Shown here in pieces: positions 61,864-64,000 of a stretch of DNA of 64,000 nucleotides. Each line of letters opens with the position of its first letter. The first letter of the stretch is position 1. Both the position numbers and the translations under genes were made by a program. The stretch is from Mycolicibacterium arenosum (GTDB lineage Bacteria > Actinomycetota > Actinomycetes > Mycobacteriales > Mycobacteriaceae), in the NCBI RefSeq assembly GCF_024320865.1, contig NZ_JANDBD010000004.1, forward strand, positions 310,001 through 374,000. The letters run 5' to 3'. The notes below the pieces were generated by a model that saw only the letters and a program-made list of their open reading frames with translations, was not told where the DNA came from and made no database searches.

Positions 61864-62694
61864 GTGCCGACCAATGAACAACGTCGGGCGACAGCGAAAC
61901 GCAAGCTCGAACGGCAACTGGAGCGGCGCGCCGCCAAGGCGAAGCGCCAGCGGCTGCTCACCATCGGCGGCGCCGCCCTCGGGGTGATCGTGCTGGTGGG
62001 GGCCATCGTGTGGTCCGTCGTCTGGTTCACGAAGGACGACGAGACCACGGCCAGCGCGGACCCGAGCGCGCCTGCCGGTGCGTCGGTGGACTGCGCCTAC
62101 CCCGCCGCCGGTGACGCGGCGAAGCCGGCGACCGCCCCGAAGACCGCCGACGGCAAGGTGCCCACCGACCCGCCCCAGGTCAGCGTGAGTGTGGAGACCA
62201 CCCAGGGCAACATCGGGCTCATGCTCGACAACGCCAAGGCACCCTGCACCGTCAACAGCTTCATCAGCCTGGCCTCGCAGAAGTACTTCGACGACACGCC
62301 GTGCCACCGGCTGACCAACGCCCCCGGCCTGGGCGTTCTGCAGTGCGGCGATCCCAGCGGAAGCGGTACGGGCGGTCCCGGCTACAGCTTCGCCGACGAG
62401 TACCCCTCCACCCAGTACCCGCCGGGCGATCCGGCCGCGGAGAAGCCCATGCTCTATCCCCGCGGCACCCTCGCAATGGCCAACTCCGGTCCCGCCACCA
62501 ACGGCAGCCAGTTCTTCCTCGTGTACAAGGACAGCCAGCTTCCGCCGAACTACACGATGTTCGGCACCATCGACGAAACCGGCCTGCAGACGCTCGACAA
62601 GATCGCCGCGGGCGGCATCACGCCCGGCCCGAACGGTCCGGACGACGGCAAGCCGAAGCTCGACGTCAAGCTGAAGACCGTTCAGCAGGACTGA
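61864..62694 (+). CDS. ppiB: Membrane-anchored cyclophilin (peptidyl-prolyl isomerase)
   Basis: From GTG 61864 the product is 276 residues. A basic Lys/Arg-rich cytoplasmic lead (AKRKLERQLERRAAKAKRQRLL split across two charged runs) precedes one membrane helix (GVIVLVGAIVWSVVWF). A Pro/Asp/Thr-rich linker leads to the cyclophilin domain: TTQGNIGLMLDNAKAPCTVNSFISLA, YFDDTPCHRLTN, GTLAMANSGPATNGSQFFLVYKDS and YTMFGTIDETGLQTLDKIA. The active-site arginine is in CHRLT and QFF is the ligand-binding piece. It folds exported proteins outside the membrane. It corresponds to Rv2582. It is divergent from the MBL gene. Confidence 0.92.
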   Translation: MPTNEQRRATAKRKLERQLERRAAKAKRQRLLTIGGAALGVIVLVGAIVWSVVWFTKDDETTASADPSAPAGASVDCAYPAAGDAAKPATAPKTADGKVPTDPPQVSVSVETTQGNIGLMLDNAKAPCTVNSFISLASQKYFDDTPCHRLTNAPGLGVLQCGDPSGSGTGGPGYSFADEYPSTQYPPGDPAAEKPMLYPRGTLAMANSGPATNGSQFFLVYKDSQLPPNYTMFGTIDETGLQTLDKIAAGGITPGPNGPDDGKPKLDVKLKTVQQD

Positions 62695-62701
62695 GCCCGG
62701 C

Positions 62702-63802
62702 ATGAGCGAACCGTGGCCCCCGGCGGCGCCACCGGCGCGCGCGCAGCACGGTGTCGCGATTCGCGTGATCGTCGTCGGTGTGGTCGTCGTGCTCGTCGGC
62801 GGCTATGCGGCGCTCGCCTACTTGAGCCGGGACAGGTGGCTCGGTGGAGCACCGACCGAGGATCGCACCAGCGTCGCCTCCACCGCATTCGCGCCCGACG
62901 GCTCGACCCCGTCCCCCGACGAACTCGACCGTGCCCGTCAGGTCCTCGCGGACCGCGGCGGCGCGTTGGGCGACGCCGACGTCGCACTGGACGGGACCAC
63001 GTTGACGGTCAGCGTCGGCGGTGCCGACGAGTCCGAACTGAAGGCCATCGGTCGCGCCGGCCGACTCGAACTGCGACCGGTGATCCACTCCATCCCCACG
63101 CAGGCGGGGACGGCCGCGCCGCCCCAACAGGCACCCGGCGCCGGGCCACCGCAGGTGGTCGCCGACGAGAAGTCCCTGCGTCAGAGCGACGATCCGAACA
63201 TCCAGGTGCTGGCACTGCAGTTCCAGGCCAGTCGGTGCGGAAGGGCCGACCCGCTCGTCGGGAACGACGACCCGACCCTGCCGCTGGTCACGTGCTCGCA
63301 AGACGGCGCGGTCGTCTACCTGCTGTCGCCGTCGGTCATCAACGGCGACGAGGTCGCCCGCGCAACAGCGGGATTCGACGAGTCGTACGGCGAGCACGTG
63401 GTCGACGTCGAGTTCACCTCCGCGGGCGCGGGCACCTGGGGCGACTTCACCGCCAAGCACGTCGGTACCCAAGTCGCTTTCACGCTCGACACCGCAGTCG
63501 TGAGCGCACCCGAGATCCGGGAGGCGATCCCCGGCGGTCGCACACAGATCACCGGGCGGTTCACCGAATCCGATGCGCATGGACTCGCGAGCGTACTGGG
63601 GCACGGAACACTGCCTGTGACACTGGTTTTCGACTCCGCCGACACGGCTCCCGGCCCTCCCGCAGCCGCGTCGACGCCGGTGCGGGTGGCGCTGGCTGCC
63701 AGCGGCCTGCTGCTGGCGCTGGTGGTTCTCGGGACCGTCGTCTATCTGGTGGTCGCCGGCCGACGCCGGCCGGCGGTGTCGACCGAACGGGGAGCGCAGT
63801 GA
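62702..63802 (+). CDS. SecD P1-head-like membrane protein without the SecD channel
   Basis: This 366-residue protein has an N-terminal membrane helix (VIVVGVVVVLVGGYAALAYL), an extracytoplasmic domain, and a C-terminal helix (ALAASGLLLALVVLGTVVYLVVA). The outer part has an amino-terminal half (LDRARQVLADRGGALGDADV, TTLTVSVGGADESELKAIGRAGRLELR). The later VVDVEFTSAGAGTWGDFTAKHVG, VAFTLDTAVVSAPEIREAIPGG, and GRFTESDAHGLASVLGHGTLPVTLVF match the P1 head of SecD. The six-helix channel of SecD is absent. Its role is unknown, possibly a partner of SecDF or ppiB in export. It lies seven bases after ppiB, so co-transcription is likely. Confidence 0.8.
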   Translation: MSEPWPPAAPPARAQHGVAIRVIVVGVVVVLVGGYAALAYLSRDRWLGGAPTEDRTSVASTAFAPDGSTPSPDELDRARQVLADRGGALGDADVALDGTTLTVSVGGADESELKAIGRAGRLELRPVIHSIPTQAGTAAPPQQAPGAGPPQVVADEKSLRQSDDPNIQVLALQFQASRCGRADPLVGNDDPTLPLVTCSQDGAVVYLLSPSVINGDEVARATAGFDESYGEHVVDVEFTSAGAGTWGDFTAKHVGTQVAFTLDTAVVSAPEIREAIPGGRTQITGRFTESDAHGLASVLGHGTLPVTLVFDSADTAPGPPAAASTPVRVALAASGLLLALVVLGTVVYLVVAGRRRPAVSTERGAQ

Positions 63803-64000
63803 CCAGTCCGCCGCCGTACGGTGAATACCCTTCGCCGTCAACCGGTTACGGTGCATACGGCACACCCCCCGGATATCCGCCCCGTCGCACGAACACGATG
63901 GCGATCGTGTCGCTGGTGACGGCGTTACTCGTCGCACCGCTCGGAGTCGTGTTCGGTCACATCTCGCTGTCGCAGATCAAGAAGTCCGGCGAGGAGGGTA
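63799..64000 (+). CDS. DUF4190 membrane protein, cut at window edge
   Basis: The frame opens at GTG 63799, overlapping the previous stop as GTGA, and stays open to the end of the window. It reads a Pro/Tyr/Gly-rich disordered lead (SPPPYGEYPSPSTGYG, GTPPGYPPRR), then a helix MAIVSLVTALLVAPLGVVFGHISLSQIKKSG. The GHISLSQIKKSGEEG piece is typical of the first helix of DUF4190 proteins. The second helix lies beyond 64000. Function unknown. Co-transcribed with the SecD-like gene. Confidence 0.7.
   Translation, partial: MTSPPPYGEYPSPSTGYGAYGTPPGYPPRRTNTMAIVSLVTALLVAPLGVVFGHISLSQIKKSGEEG

Noticed and set aside
1..64000. CRISPR arrays, tRNA or rRNA genes, complete insertion sequences
   Set aside because: Reading both strands showed no regular spaced repeats, no cloverleaf-like sequences with conserved T-loops, no rRNA, and no transposase.

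Overview
The window is high-GC, densely coded actinobacterial DNA. It reads as a chromosomal segment of a fast-growing Mycobacterium (Mycolicibacterium) species. The core genes follow, as I remember it, the Mycobacterium tuberculosis order from Rv2540c to Rv2582: chorismate synthase, prepilin peptidase, aroE, mltG, ruvX, alaS, the Rv2556c-type protein, a RarA-like ATPase, a TM2 protein, the transglutaminase/ATP-grasp group, aspS, ketopantoate reductase, YpfJ-type zinc peptidase, the LexA-controlled radical SAM protein, hisS, an MBL hydrolase and ppiB. No tRNA, rRNA, CRISPR array or complete insertion sequence was seen. Gene starts were often moved downstream of the longest open frame, because mycobacterial operons here repeatedly use GTGA, ATGA, TGATG or 8-base stop/start overlaps.

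Region by region. 1-7303 is one long leftward operon (YjbQ-like protein, alaS, ruvX, mltG, aroE, prepilin peptidase, acetyltransferase, chorismate synthase). 7417-10652 holds a small YeaQ-type membrane protein, rarA, a TM2 protein and a DUF3097 protein. 10742-18977 is a tightly overlapping leftward five-gene cluster: transglutaminase-DUF2126, ATP-grasp/alpha-E, a second transglutaminase, a zinc-ribbon metallopeptidase and a DUF4333 lipoprotein. It looks like an uncharacterised peptide- or amide-linking system. 19165-24162 is a sugar or polyol catabolism/ABC transport operon damaged by an internal deletion. The deletion fused the start of a FGGY kinase in frame to the end of an ABC permease. 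24164-28654 has a DUF389 membrane protein, an HxlR regulator divergent from a thiolase, a Pro/Ser/Thr-rich lipoprotein, a deazaflavin-dependent reductase and an SDR.

28704-35012 returns to core genes (aspS, ketopantoate reductase, zinc peptidase, DinB-like protein) with a SRPBCC protein and a carboxylesterase. 35077-48083 is an accessory catabolic region: two TetR regulators, two flavin monooxygenases, a mycofactocin-type SDR, a thioesterase, an amidohydrolase, two adjacent acyl-CoA dehydrogenases, another SDR, an alpha/beta hydrolase and a cytochrome P450. Several promoters here carry clear palindromic operators. The gene set would suit oxidation of a cyclic or branched hydrophobic substrate followed by CoA-dependent breakdown, but the substrate is unknown. 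48096-49478 has the SOS-controlled radical SAM protein and a cold-shock protein. 50434-55234 is the urea ABC transporter operon urtABCDE behind a GlnR-like site. 55367-59759 has a frameshifted 13E12-type HNH protein, dtd, a catalase-like peroxidase with its cytochrome b561 partner, and a membrane protein. 59764-64000 has hisS, the MBL hydrolase, ppiB, a SecD P1-head-like protein and the start of a DUF4190 protein.

The points most worth a second look are the transglutaminase/ATP-grasp cluster, the kinase-permease chimera, three GGTAC-N6-GTACC palindromes between the P450 and monooxygenase genes, a TetR-associated motif shared by two promoters, a probable ATT start codon in the ketopantoate reductase gene, and a stand-alone SecD-like domain protein.
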